The position numbers were made by a program, and so were the translations under genes. This document shows, one piece after another, positions 24,124-33,300 of a DNA stretch of 64,000 nucleotides (positions are counted from its first letter, which is position 1; each line of letters opens with the position of its first letter). The stretch lies in contig DAOPQC010000007.1 of NCBI GenBank assembly GCA_035358815.1, positions 116,673-180,672 on the forward strand, given 5' to 3'. Below the pieces are notes generated by a model, which saw only the letters and a list, made by a program, of their open reading frames with translations, ran no database searches and had not been told where the DNA came from. This stretch comes from Thermoanaerobaculales bacterium (GTDB taxonomy: Bacteria; Acidobacteriota; Thermoanaerobaculia; Thermoanaerobaculales; Sulfomarinibacteraceae).

Positions 24124-25161
24124 TCACGGATTCTCGAAGCGCTCCAGGGCGTCGAGAAGGATGTCGGGCTGGTCACCGGCCCAGAACCGCTCGTGGCTCG
24201 GGAGCGAGTTCGGCATCCTCTGCTCGTGGAAGACCTCCTCCCTGATCGCCGAGGTGTTCGACTTCCACCACGCGAGGCTGAGTACCTTCGAATCGCTGAC
24301 CGTGTGGCAGAGTCGGCACGAGGGGACCACGACCTGTCGGTAGAGCTCCTCCTCTTCGACCCAGCTTGCGGGCAGGTAGTCGACTTGGGTGGCGCTGGGA
24401 AGGTCCGGACCACCATAGAGACCCCTGATGAGGGTTCTGGTCGCGCTCGTCGGGTCGGTCCGGAGCACGGCCTTGTTGAACTCCTTGAAGGCAGCCTCCA
24501 GAGTGGCCCGTGGCACGTCGTCCGAGAACGTCATGGTGTTGATGTCGAATGCAAGGAAGGTCGAGTTGGTCTCTCCGGAGCCCTCGTTATAGCCCTCGGG
24601 CGGCATGGGAGACTCGGCGTCGTCATCGCCGCCGTGGCACGAGAAGCAGGCGGCCGGGAGGTAGAGCTCCTCTCCGCGACGGTCGAAGGTCGTGCTCAGC
24701 TGTCTGGCACCGTCAGGGGAGAAGACGTAGAACTTGACGATCCGATCGCCGTTGGGCCCCGGCGAGTACTCCATGTTGACGATCGAGATCTTGTTCACTT
24801 CGGCGAGAGCGTCGGCCTCGGTGGCGTAGTTGACGGTGGTGAAGGCGATGTTGCCCTGGTAGCCCGGCCTCCGGTCCCTGACCATTTCGATCGAACGGAA
24901 GAACGACAGGTCGCCGTTGTTGAAGTATCCCTTCGCGACGATGACCTGGTTCATCGGGTGGTTGAAGCCGTTGACCTCCTCCCAGTCATCCTGGGTCAAC
25001 CTCTCGTTGTTCGGATCGATGGTCTGGTAGTAGGCGATGGCGACCGCCGCATCGTCGACCCCGCCCGCCGTCAGAATGTCCTGCTGTGCACGGATGGTGC
25101 CCGGAACCGCCAGGCACACGCCCGCGATCAGTGTCCCAACAACTGTTGCTCGATCCATCAT
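24124..25161 (-). CDS. Exported di-haem c-type cytochrome
   Basis: 345 residues from ATG 25161 (a second ATG follows at once) with AGGAAGG upstream. A signal peptide ends near IRAQQ. Two haem c motifs are present: CFSCH in ELYLPAACFSCHGGDDD and CRLCH in VVVPSCRLCHTVSDSK. The first half contains a conserved-looking block with EVNGFNHPMNQVIVAKGYFN and DLSFFRSIEMVRDRR. I do not recognise a specific subfamily. It probably acts in the periplasm as electron carrier or oxidoreductase. It is a single gene, divergent from the methyltransferase at 25523. Confidence 0.85.
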   Translation of the reverse strand: MMDRATVVGTLIAGVCLAVPGTIRAQQDILTAGGVDDAAVAIAYYQTIDPNNERLTQDDWEEVNGFNHPMNQVIVAKGYFNNGDLSFFRSIEMVRDRRPGYQGNIAFTTVNYATEADALAEVNKISIVNMEYSPGPNGDRIVKFYVFSPDGARQLSTTFDRRGEELYLPAACFSCHGGDDDAESPMPPEGYNEGSGETNSTFLAFDINTMTFSDDVPRATLEAAFKEFNKAVLRTDPTSATRTLIRGLYGGPDLPSATQVDYLPASWVEEEELYRQVVVPSCRLCHTVSDSKVLSLAWWKSNTSAIREEVFHEQRMPNSLPSHERFWAGDQPDILLDALERFENP

Positions 25162-25522
25162 GTGTTCATCCTTCCTCGGTTGAGTCCCTGCCGGCAGGTA
25201 ACGCCGGGTGGGTCGTTGAACGAATCGGCCGTGACTTCGTGAGTCATGCCGAGCACCCGCTTCTCGTCGGCGCCTGACAGGCAGAGTCACTGGCCGTCAA
25301 GCCCCGAAAAGTCGGAAAACGCTCCCCGTCTTCTGGCTGACCTCGGCGGTCCGCGGTGGATGCGCCTCGGCTCTGCAACAAATCACGGGAAGCGGTTACA
25401 TTCGAAGGTGTCATCGTCACAATTGAGTATCGGTCGCAATTACCAGGATTGACTACTCCCAAATGGGGAGTACACGTGAGCAGGACGGCTGATCGGCCGG
25501 ATCGCACCGTGAAGGAGGTCGC
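25162..25522. other. Divergent intergenic region, 361 bases
   Basis: Lower GC in 25370-25470 than anywhere nearby. It holds the dyad at 25454-25472. No coding region is evident. Confidence 0.5.
25454..25472. promoter_or_regulatory. Operator-like dyad TACTCCC-N5-GGGAGTA
   Basis: A perfect seven-base inverted repeat with a five-base spacer lies 51 bases before the methyltransferase start. It overlaps a -35-like TTGACT at 25450-25455. This size and symmetry suit a dimeric repressor. Confidence 0.4.
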
Positions 25523-26263
25523 ATGGCAGCGAAGAGCACGTGGGAGCAGTTCTTCGACGCGCACGCGCCGCTGTATGAGGAGAACGTGTTCACGAAGAGC
25601 ACGCTCGCCGAGGTGGACTTCCTGCTCGAGGTGCTGGAGCTGCCGGCGGGGGCCTCGGTGCTAGACGTCGGCTGCGGCACCGGGCGGCACGCGGTCGAGC
25701 TTGCGAGGCGCGGCTACGCGGTGACCGGCATCGACCTGTCAGCGCACATGCTCGCGCTCGCGGCGACCGCGGCCGCCACCGCCGGCGTGCACGTGGAGTG
25801 GCTCCAGCTCGACGCCACGTGCTTCTCGCTCGAGCGACGCTTCGACGCCGCCATCTGCCTCTGCGAGGGCGCCTTCGGGCTGCTGGGGGCGGGCGATGAC
25901 CCGATCGAGCAGCCGCTCGCGATCCTGCGCAACATCGCGGCGAGCCTGAAGCCAGGGGCGATGGCCCTGATGACGGTGCTCAACGCGGCGAAGATGCTCC
26001 GCAGCTACCAAAACGAGGACATGGCGGCGGGGCGCTTCGATCCGTTCGCGCTGGTGGAGACGAACGCTCTCACTCCGCGCGAGGGCATGCCGCCCGTCGA
26101 GGCCCGGGAGCGGGCGTTCGTCGGGACCGAGCTGATCCTGCTCTGCCGGCTGGCAGGCCTCGAGGTCGTCCACCTGTGGGGCGGCACGGCCGGGAACTGG
26201 GGCCGGCGGCCGCTCGACCTCGACGAGTACGAGATCATGCTCGTCGCCCGCAAGCCCGCCTGA
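25523..26263 (+). CDS. Class I SAM-dependent methyltransferase
   Basis: 246 residues from ATG 25523 with AAGGAGG upstream. SAM-binding motif I is VLDVGCGTGRHAVELARRG (about 46-64), followed by VTGIDLSAHML and an acidic motif LQLDATCFSL, then FDAAICLCEGAFGLLG. The later part ends with LDEYEIMLVARKPA. The layout matches methyltransferase domain 11/25-type enzymes; the substrate cannot be inferred. It is followed on the opposite strand by a PAS protein. Confidence 0.85.
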   Translation: MAAKSTWEQFFDAHAPLYEENVFTKSTLAEVDFLLEVLELPAGASVLDVGCGTGRHAVELARRGYAVTGIDLSAHMLALAATAAATAGVHVEWLQLDATCFSLERRFDAAICLCEGAFGLLGAGDDPIEQPLAILRNIAASLKPGAMALMTVLNAAKMLRSYQNEDMAAGRFDPFALVETNALTPREGMPPVEARERAFVGTELILLCRLAGLEVVHLWGGTAGNWGRRPLDLDEYEIMLVARKPA

Positions 26264-26314
26264 GCGAATCGCAAGCTGCCGGAGTGGTGCCGGTCCCGCG
26301 AGACTGCGACGTGA

Positions 26315-26656
26315 TCAGCCGCGGTCGAAGTGGGGGAGGTGGTTGCCGATCGGAATGGCGAGCTCCACGAAGCCGGCGAAGACGCCGTCGCGATACCAGG
26401 GCAGCTGGTGGATCGCCTTGCGCTGGCCGCCCTTGCTGATCGTGTAGTGATTCGCGCTCTGGGTCGCGAACATGCCGGCGAGGAGCGAGCGGGCGGGCTC
26501 CGGGTGACAGTCGAGTACGTCCGTTCCCACCAGCGCCGCACCGCCGTCCGCGGCGAACGTCGCCACCGACTTCCGGTTCATGGCGATGATCCTGCCCCGC
26601 GCGTCGGTCACCGTCACCGCCATGTCGATCTCGTCCACCCAGCTCGGTTGCTCCAT
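26315..26656 (-). CDS. Stand-alone PAS-domain protein
   Basis: 113 residues from ATG 26656 with GGAGGC upstream. A single PAS fold fills the protein: WVDEIDMAVTVTDARGRIIAMN at the start, a core with LVGTDVLDCHPEPARSLL, and the closing strands YRDGVFAGFVELAIPIGNHL. There is no output domain. Single PAS proteins act as redox, haem or ligand sensors for partner proteins; the partner is unknown. A degraded copy of its C-terminus lies at 23992-24046. Confidence 0.75.
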   Translation of the reverse strand: MEQPSWVDEIDMAVTVTDARGRIIAMNRKSVATFAADGGAALVGTDVLDCHPEPARSLLAGMFATQSANHYTISKGGQRKAIHQLPWYRDGVFAGFVELAIPIGNHLPHFDRG

Positions 26657-26898
26657 CGCCGTGCCTCCGGCCGCAGCATACCCGCCCTCGCCGTGTCGCT
26701 CACCCGTCGACGCCGAGGCGCCAGGGCCGACGCTCCTGCACTTTCCGTTGGGTGGGTTTGGAAATGCCAAAGTGTCGGCCCTGTCACTGAAGACGGTTTT
26801 CACTGGGGTGGAGAGCGAGCCCCCCACCCACGTGGCCGGGGCCGGGGAACGGATGGAGAGGAGTCGTTGGAGTAGAGTGAGAGCAGGAGCCGAAGGAC

Positions 26899-27507
26899 AT
26901 GATTGACGACAGAGTGCTCGGTCTTCTTATTTTCGTCCTCCTGGCCGTGCTCGTCGTCGTCAAGCAGGTGGCGACCGGACGGATCCTGGACCGGCCTGAG
27001 GGCAGCCTGCTGGTGCAGCTCGTCAATGTGTACAACCTGGTCTTCCTGCTGGTCGTCAACCCCCTGGCCGGCGTGCTGCTGCTCACGGGCCGCCTGGCGG
27101 CGGTCGATCCCAGCCGCGTCGCCGTTCGCGAGCCGTGGCTGGGGACGACCGTGCAGATCGTCGGCCTGGCGGTGTACGTGGTCGGTTTCGCCGTCATGGC
27201 CTGGGCGCTGATCACCCTCCGGCGCGGCTATCAGCTGGGTGGCCTCGCTCCCCGGGCCGACGATCACCTGGTGACGACTGGTCCGTACAGTCTCGTCAGG
27301 CATCCCATGTACGCGTCGGTCCTGCTGATCTCGTTCGGGCTCGCCTGCCTGACGCAGTCATCGATCGGGCTCGGCCTCTTCGGTGTCTACCTGGTGCTGA
27401 TCCACCCGCTCATGCGGATCGAAGAGACGCGGTTGCAGAACGCGTATGGAGAGAGCTACTCAGCCTACCGGCGCGGCACGAGGAGGCTCATCCCCTTCGT
27501 GTACTGA
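26899..27507 (+). CDS. Membrane methyltransferase of the ICMT/PEMT family
   Basis: 202 residues from ATG 26899 with GAAGGAC upstream. Four or five hydrophobic segments are visible: about 8-24, 43-64, 84-107 and 139-160. The family signature is in the C-terminal part: HLVTTGPYSLVRHPMYASVL and then IHPLMRIEETRLQNAYGESY, as in isoprenylcysteine and phospholipid N-methyltransferases, which use S-adenosylmethionine at the membrane surface. The substrate could be a phospholipid or a small thiol or amine. It is followed by a broken oxidoreductase gene. Confidence 0.8.
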   Translation: MIDDRVLGLLIFVLLAVLVVVKQVATGRILDRPEGSLLVQLVNVYNLVFLLVVNPLAGVLLLTGRLAAVDPSRVAVREPWLGTTVQIVGLAVYVVGFAVMAWALITLRRGYQLGGLAPRADDHLVTTGPYSLVRHPMYASVLLISFGLACLTQSSIGLGLFGVYLVLIHPLMRIEETRLQNAYGESYSAYRRGTRRLIPFVY

Positions 27508-27544
27508 GCGTCGCGAGCGACGCTGCATATGGAGGGATCGTCCC

Positions 27545-27768
27545 GTGAAGGTCCTCACCGTCTATGCACACCAGGATTCCGGGAAGAAGACTACGACGCC
27601 TATCTCCGGGAGCCGATGACCAGGATGATCGACGACTGGGGGCTGCGCTACCCGGGCATCAAGCGGGTCGAGCATTGCTACTTCTACCGCGTGCCGGTCT
27701 GCGACGCCGAGACCCGGCGCGGGTATCTCGAACGCGCGCACCGGCTGGGCAAGGAGTTTGCCAATTAG
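27545..27768 (+). pseudogene. Remnant of an NAD(P)H:quinone oxidoreductase-like flavodoxin gene
   Basis: From GTG 27545 one frame reads VKVLTVYAHQDS, the standard N-terminus of NQO/MdaB-type flavoproteins, then soon hits a stop. Another frame supplies REEDYDAYLREPMTRMIDDW and a C-terminal tail VCDAETRRGYLERAHRLGKE, also typical of the family. About 120 central codons, including the flavin-binding region, are missing. An internal deletion with frame change explains both parts. The stop overlaps that of the convergent gene at 27765. Confidence 0.65.
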
Positions 27769-28382
27769 CCGGCGGCTCCCGAGCCGGCCCGCTGCCGGCC
27801 AGCGTCGCGAGGGGCTCCGGCGCCGACCTCCGCGGCGATCAGGATCTGGAATAGCCGGCAAATGAGGGCAGCTCGCAGCAGGCCGGGCTGCGCCGAGTCG
27901 AGCGCAGGCGCCAGCAGCTGGTCGAGAAGGCGTCGTCTCTCGATCGCGTCGATCTCAGGGTTGCGGCCGACCGACCAGCGCCAGAGCTCGTCGTAGAGCA
28001 CCCAAGCAGCCGCGCGGTGGACCGCGGCAAGCTCGCCCTCCCAGGCCTTGACGTGCTGGCGCGTGGCGAGCGCCATCAGGCCCTCGCTGATCGCGCCCGC
28101 GACCAGGTTGAGGCCGAGCTTCGGCGAGCCGGACTCCTCGGCGAGGCGCTCGAGGATGACGCCGCTGATCGCCGAGATGTCGAGCTTCGAGGCGAGCTGG
28201 CTGTAGTCCCGCGACGACATGCCGGTGGCGAGGCGGTCGAGGTAGTCGTGGAAGGCGCCGAGAAGGGTGAGCAGGCGGCCGTCGGGCGGCGTCCCTGCGG
28301 CGAGCAGATCGCCGCGAAAGCGCCACACCGTTTCGGCCGAGGGGGCCGCCAACACCAGCGCGAGGGAGTCGCCGAGGGGCAT
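27765..28382 (-). CDS. Hypothetical protein, helical
   Basis: 205 residues from ATG 28382; a GTG at 28400 adds six residues, and neither has a clear ribosome site. It is almost entirely helical by composition: LTLLGAFHDYLDRLATGMSS, a central RLAEESGSPKLGLNLVAGAI, and WVLYDELWRWSVGRNPEID. No known motif is recognised. The last 20 residues are low-complexity. It is convergent with the broken oxidoreductase. Hexamer array 3 lies 57 bases upstream. Confidence 0.6.
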   Translation of the reverse strand: MPLGDSLALVLAAPSAETVWRFRGDLLAAGTPPDGRLLTLLGAFHDYLDRLATGMSSRDYSQLASKLDISAISGVILERLAEESGSPKLGLNLVAGAISEGLMALATRQHVKAWEGELAAVHRAAAWVLYDELWRWSVGRNPEIDAIERRRLLDQLLAPALDSAQPGLLRAALICRLFQILIAAEVGAGAPRDAGRQRAGSGAAG

Positions 28383-28439
28383 GCCGGGCGAGTGTAACAC
28401 CCGGAGGGGGCCGGATTGGACGTCGTGGACCGTCGCATC

Positions 28440-28511
28440 CGGGAACGGGGACGGGAACGGGAGCGGGAACGGGAGCGGGAACGGGAACGGGGACGGGAAC
28501 GGGCACGGAAG
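28440..28511 (+). repeat. CGGGRA hexamer array 3
   Basis: Twelve contiguous six-base units, ten of them CGGGAA, CGGGGA or CGGGAG. This is the longest array in the window. It lies between divergent genes starting at 28382 (minus) and 28582 (plus). Confidence 0.85.
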
Positions 28512-28553
28512 GGGAGATCCCGCATCGATTCGCCGACCGGTGCCGCGATTCGG

Positions 28554-28559
28554 GTATCA
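28554..28559 (+). promoter_or_regulatory. Possible -10 box upstream of the FmdB-family gene
   Basis: TATCAT lies 23 bases before the GTG start at 28582. No convincing -35 box is seen. Confidence 0.3.
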
Positions 28560-28581
28560 TCCTGTCCTGGAGGCGAGCGAG

Positions 28582-28794
28582 GTGCCGATCTTCGAGTACC
28601 GATGCGGGAAGTGCCGGACCAAGTTCGAGAAGCTGACGTTCGGCAGCCGCGCGTCCGTGTCGTGCCCGTCCTGTGGTTCCGCCAAAGTGGAGAAGCTGCC
28701 GTCGACCTTCGGCATGTCAGGGGTCGAGCACCAGACGAAGTCATCGTCGGCGTGCTCGAGCTGCTCCTCCGGCTCGTGCTCCTCGTGCCATTAG
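28582..28794 (+). CDS. FmdB-family zinc-ribbon protein
   Basis: 70 residues from a GTG at 28582 with GGAGGC upstream. The family core is present: VPIFEYRCGKCRTKFEKL, then VSCPSCGSAKVEKLPSTFG, giving the two CxxC pairs of a zinc ribbon. The tail is rich in Ser and Cys and ends SCSSCH. FmdB-like proteins are widespread, small and of unclear function; the name comes from a putative regulator of formamidase. It is a monocistronic gene, divergent from the helical hypothetical protein. Confidence 0.85.
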   Translation: MPIFEYRCGKCRTKFEKLTFGSRASVSCPSCGSAKVEKLPSTFGMSGVEHQTKSSSACSSCSSGSCSSCH

Positions 28795-28839
28795 GATCGC
28801 GAACCGCTCACCGCAGCGTAACTCCCCTGGATCCAGTAC

Positions 28840-28888
28840 CCTAGATCCTAGATCCTGAATCCTAGATCCTAGATCCTAGATACCAAAT
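28840..28888. repeat. Heptamer tandem array (CCTAGAT)
   Basis: Seven contiguous 7-base units: CCTAGAT twice, CCTGAAT, CCTAGAT three times, ACCAAAT. The array overlaps the last codons and stop of the lipoprotein gene at 28869. Confidence 0.85.
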
Positions 28889-29303
28889 CCTCTGACGGCA
28901 TGGCGCGCACAGGCCCGGCGGCGGCGGCGCCGATGCGCTCGACCAGCTCGCCCTCGACGTACTTCAGCCGGCGCTGCCACTCCTCGTCGGGGGCCGCACC
29001 GCTAGCCAGCGACGCACGCACGTCGACGTCGTAGTAGTCGACCGCGGTCCGCTCGGACGCGGGCGAGCCCCAGATGCTGATCGACAGGTCAATCGGGGTC
29101 CCCTCGACGTCGAGCCGGCCGGCCACGGTTCCGTTGGCCCGGTCGGCGTGGACGATGCGGCCTCCCATCTCGCGGATGGCCGCCTGCGCGGCGAGCCAGA
29201 GCTGGCTCGAATCGGCGTAGAAGGTGGCGGTCGTGCCGACCGATGCCGAGCTGGCGCACGAGATCGCGAGGCCGAGCGCGGCCACCACGGCGAGAGCTCT
29301 CAT
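28869..29303 (-). CDS. Putative lipoprotein (DUF3568-like)
   Basis: 144 residues from ATG 29303. The N-terminus MRALAVVAALGLAISCASSA has a lipobox ending at Cys16, so it is probably lipid-anchored in the envelope. The mature part resembles the small DUF3568-type domain: TFYADSSQLWLAAQAAIREM, GGRIVHADRANGTVAGRLDV and VDYYDVDVRA. Function is unknown. The last few codons (after VRAMPSEDL) and the stop are made of the CCTAGAT heptamer array, so the C-terminus has probably been overwritten or extended by the repeat. Confidence 0.7.
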   Translation of the reverse strand: MRALAVVAALGLAISCASSASVGTTATFYADSSQLWLAAQAAIREMGGRIVHADRANGTVAGRLDVEGTPIDLSISIWGSPASERTAVDYYDVDVRASLASGAAPDEEWQRRLKYVEGELVERIGAAAAGPVRAMPSEDLVSRI

Positions 29304-29389
29304 GGCTGATTCCTCCGGACGGGATGATACGCGCTAGACTCGGCGCTCGGAAGGCGCGTCTTCGGGCTGCGGCCCGACCGGGAGGGACC

Positions 29390-30295
29390 ATGGGCCGCAC
29401 GAACACAATCGACCTCAACTACCTCGGCCGCGCCGGGATCATCTCGGTGCACGCGGCGCCGACCGGGGATGGCTCGTTCGTGCTGCTCGACAGCGGGCCC
29501 GCGAGCACCCTCGACGCCCTCGAGCGGGGGCTCGAAGCGGAGGGGCTCGCGATGACCGGCCTGCAGGCGGTGCTCCTGACTCACGTCCACCTCGACCACG
29601 CCGCGGCCGCCGGGGCGCTCGCGCGGCGAACCGGCTGCGAGGTCTGGGCGCACCCGGACGGCGTCCCCCACCTGGCCGACCCAGGGGCTCGACTGCTGCC
29701 GAGCGCGCTGCGGCTGTACGGCAGCCGGCTCGAAGCGCTGTTCGGGACCATGGAGGCCGTGCCCGAGGACCGCCTGCGCGCTGTGGAGCACGGCGCACCG
29801 GTGCGCTTCGGCAGGCTCCAGGTTACCGGCTGGCACACGCCGGGGCACGCGCGGCACCACGTGGCGTGGCAGCTCGACGACGAGATCGCGACCGGCGACG
29901 TGGCCGGGATCCGGATGGCCGGCAGCACCCATGTCCTGCCGCCGATGCCGCCGCCGGACATCGACCTCGTGGCGTGGCACTCGAGCCTCGAGCTGCTGCG
30001 CGGCCTGGAGCCGCGCCGGCTGCTGCTGACCCACTTCGGCGCCTTCGACGATGCCGGCCGCCACCTCGACGAGCTCGAGAGGCGCCTGCTGCGCTGGACC
30101 GCGATCGCGGACGAGGTGGTGGGCACGGGCGGCGACGTCGCCGAGCTCGGGGTGCGCCTGGTCACCCTCGACGATCAGGAGATGACCGAGGCCGAGGTGC
30201 AAGAGGCGCAACGCACCCTGTACCGCAGGCTCTGCCCGATGGTCGAGAACAGCGCCGGCCTGCTCCGCTACTGCCGGCGGCGGGCCGGAGCGTAG
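29390..30295 (+). CDS. Metallo-beta-lactamase-fold hydrolase
   Basis: 301 residues from ATG 29390 with GGGAGG upstream. The metal-binding motif is THVHLDHAAAAGALA (HxHxDH) at about 65-79; downstream ligands are in TGWHTPGHARHH, ATGDVAG and LLTHFGAFDD. The overall build (VLLDSGPASTLDALERGLEAEGL, then a C-terminal helical region) matches glyoxalase II-like or ETHE1-like hydrolases. Thioester hydrolysis is likely, but the substrate is unknown. It is convergent with addA. Confidence 0.85.
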   Translation: MGRTNTIDLNYLGRAGIISVHAAPTGDGSFVLLDSGPASTLDALERGLEAEGLAMTGLQAVLLTHVHLDHAAAAGALARRTGCEVWAHPDGVPHLADPGARLLPSALRLYGSRLEALFGTMEAVPEDRLRAVEHGAPVRFGRLQVTGWHTPGHARHHVAWQLDDEIATGDVAGIRMAGSTHVLPPMPPPDIDLVAWHSSLELLRGLEPRRLLLTHFGAFDDAGRHLDELERRLLRWTAIADEVVGTGGDVAELGVRLVTLDDQEMTEAEVQEAQRTLYRRLCPMVENSAGLLRYCRRRAGA

Positions 30296-30329
30296 CCGCC
30301 TTTGGAGTCCGGAAGGTCGCCGGCCGGCG

Positions 30330-33300
30330 TCAGAGCCGGATGATCCGGTCCGCGGCGAGAAACCACAGTTCCATCGCCGGCGGCTCGTCAAGCGCGAGCG
30401 CCGACTGGAGAGCCGCGGCGTAGCGCTCGAGCTGCGGCCGGTGGTGGGCGGACCGCGCGGCGACCTCCTCCGGAGAGTCGAGCTCGTCGGTCTTGAAGTC
30501 GACCACGACCAACCGCCCGCCCTCGGCGTAGACGAGGTCGGCGCTTCCGATCAGCGCGCCGACCACCGGGTCGCCGGGCGCGGGCGGTAGCAGCAAGGGC
30601 AGCTCGCGCGCCAGCACGCGATCGCCGAGCTCGCGCAGCCGGCGCAGGCAGCCGCCGCCCTCGATGACGGCCAACAGGAACTGCAGGCGGGACCTGGTCT
30701 CTGCCAGGATCGCGGGGCCGACCGCCCCTGCCAGCGTCTCGGCAGCGCGCTCGCCGGCGTCCCGGAGCTGGGCCGGAAGGTCCTTCTCGAGGTCGAGGCT
30801 CTCGAGGATCCGGTGGACGGCACTGCCGACCGCCAAGGCGGACTCGCGGACCGGCCCGCTGTCGCCGTCGGCTTGGAGGGCATCGAACAGGGCGTCGCCG
30901 CCGGTGACCGACGTGACCGGGGCGGTGGCCCGCAGCGCGGCACGGGCCGCGGCCGCGTCGCGCTGCGCGGCGAGCGCCGCCGCCTCGGTCGCAGCCCCGG
31001 CGAGGTCGAAGACGCGCGTGCGCTCGGAAGCCGGCGCCCCGATCGAGTCCGTCTCACCACCGCCGAGCAGCAGCCACTGCACCGGCCGCCCGGCTTCGCG
31101 CCTGGCCCGCCGGCGCTCCTGTACCTGCTCGCCGGCGGCGGCTGGGTCGAGCCGGTGCGACACCAGGTCGGCGAAGGTCTTGGCCTGCTGCGCGGGCACG
31201 AGCGCGCCGTCGGCCCGCCAGCGGCCCGACAGCACGAGCCGCCGCTTGGCGCGGGTCATCGCGACGTAGAGCAGCCGCACCTGCTCGGCCCGCGACTGGG
31301 CGGCGCGCAGCGCCTCGGCCTCGCCGAACCCCGGCGTCGGCCAGCCGAACAGCCGGTATTGCAGGCCGTCCGGGGACGGCTGGAGCTCAGCCTCGGCATC
31401 GCCCCGACCGCCGCCGGTCCCACGATGGAGCTGCACCAGGTAGACATGGTCGAAGTCGAGGCCCTTGGCGGCGTGAATGGTCATGACGTGGACCGCGTCG
31501 GCGGCCACGTCGGGCTCGGCCGGGAGCTGGCTCTCGCGGCCCTGCTCGACGGCGCGGCGCAGAAAGCGGGCCACCGACGACAGGCTGCCGTCGGGGCTGA
31601 CGAGGGCGGTCTCGAGCTCGGCGAGGAAGCGCTCGATCCGGGAGCGGCGGAAGCGGCCGAGGTAGCGCGCCGACGCCGTCACCTCGGTCAGCCACAGGGT
31701 GCGCAGCCGCTCGACGAAGCGGTCGGGCGGGTCGCGACGGACCGCGGCGCGCAGCACGGCCACGGTCTCGGCGGCTGCGCGCACCGCCACCGGCCAGCGG
31801 GGCAGCTCGTCGGCTCCGGGGAGGTCGGCCGGCGTCCCCGCGACGGCGCGCGCCACGCAGCCGTCGACGGCGGCCAGCGAGGCGGTATCGGGATCGTGCA
31901 GCCCGGCCACCACCGCGGGCAGCCCGGACTCCCAGAGCGGCACGAGCGCGGCGTCGGGAACCCCCACGGCGTCGGATCGCAGCACGGTGAGCAGGGCGAG
32001 GGCGTCGCCCGGCTCGAGCACGCAGCGCACCAGCGCCGCCGCCTCGACCACCTCCCGCTGGCGGTAGTACTCGCGCTCCCGCGCCACCTCGAACGGCACC
32101 CCCGCCTCACGGAAGCTGTCGAGGACGACCTCCTGGGCGGTGGTCGCCCGCAGCAGCACCGCGATGGCGCCCCACGGCACGCCCGCCTCGTCGTGGAGGC
32201 GCCGGATGTCGGCCGCGAGGCTCCTGGCCTCGAGCAGGTTGACCTCGCCGGTCGACGCCGCTGGCGCGATCTCACCGCTGTCGGGGTCGGCCGGCCACGC
32301 CAGCCAGTGCTCGACCGCGGACCAGGCGCCGTCCGCGAACCCGGGATCGCGCCGCCGCCGGTCGGTCGCCTCGAGGGGCTGGAACGACGGCTGGACGCCG
32401 ATCTGCGGCCGCATCACGCGCTCGACCACCCGCTCGACCTCGTCGAGGATCGGCCGCACCGAGCGGAAGTTCCGCACCAGCGGCCGCACCAGGCCGCCGT
32501 GATCGGCCACCTCCGAGGTGAAGGCGTCGTAGGCGGCGAGGTCGGCCCGGCGCCAGCCGTAGATCGACTGCTTGGGGTCGCCGACGATGAACAGGCCCGG
32601 GCGGCGGCTGCGGTCGCCGTCGAGCGCCAGCCAACGCACGATCCGGCACTGGGTATCGTCGGTGTCCTGGAACTCGTCGACCATCAGCTGGTCGATGTCG
32701 CGGCGGACCGCGGCGCGCAGCCGCGGCGAGGACGCGAGCAGGCGCTCGGTCGAGACCAGCAGGTCCTCGTAGGTGGCCACCCCGCTCCGCCGCAGGCGGG
32801 ACCGCAGCCGCCCGAGCAGGTCGCCGAGCACCCGGCGGGCCGCTCCCAGCTCCTCCTCGCGCACGGCGGCGAGGCTGGCGAGGAGGCCCGACAGGCTGGC
32901 TGCCGCGGCCGCCACCGCCGGCGCCGCGTCGCCGAGAGCGGCCGACTCGGTGGCACCGAACTTACCCCGCGCCCAGTCCCGGCACCTCGCGAGCACCGCC
33001 GGCTCGGGCCGGGTGAGGAGCTCGGCCAGCGAGTCCGGGCCGTCCCGGCGGTCGAGCAGCTCGAGCAGCCGCTCCAGCCACTCCCGGGTGGCGGCGGCGG
33101 TCGGATTCCTCGACACCGCGGCGAGCCGTCCCTGCTCGGCCTGCCGAAAGGCCACCAGGCTGTCGCGGAGGCGGTCGAGCAGCGGCGCCACCGAGTCCGG
33201 CGCGAACGGGTCGCGGTCGAGCGCCTCCGGCGCGACTCCGGCCGCGGCCAGGCGCTCGAGCGCCTCGGCGATCCGCGGCGGCACCACCCCGGCCGCGGCC

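Noticed and set aside
28416..28844. ORFs rich in alternating Arg-Glu or Pro-Val
   Set aside because: They are translations of the CGGGRA hexamer array and not genes.
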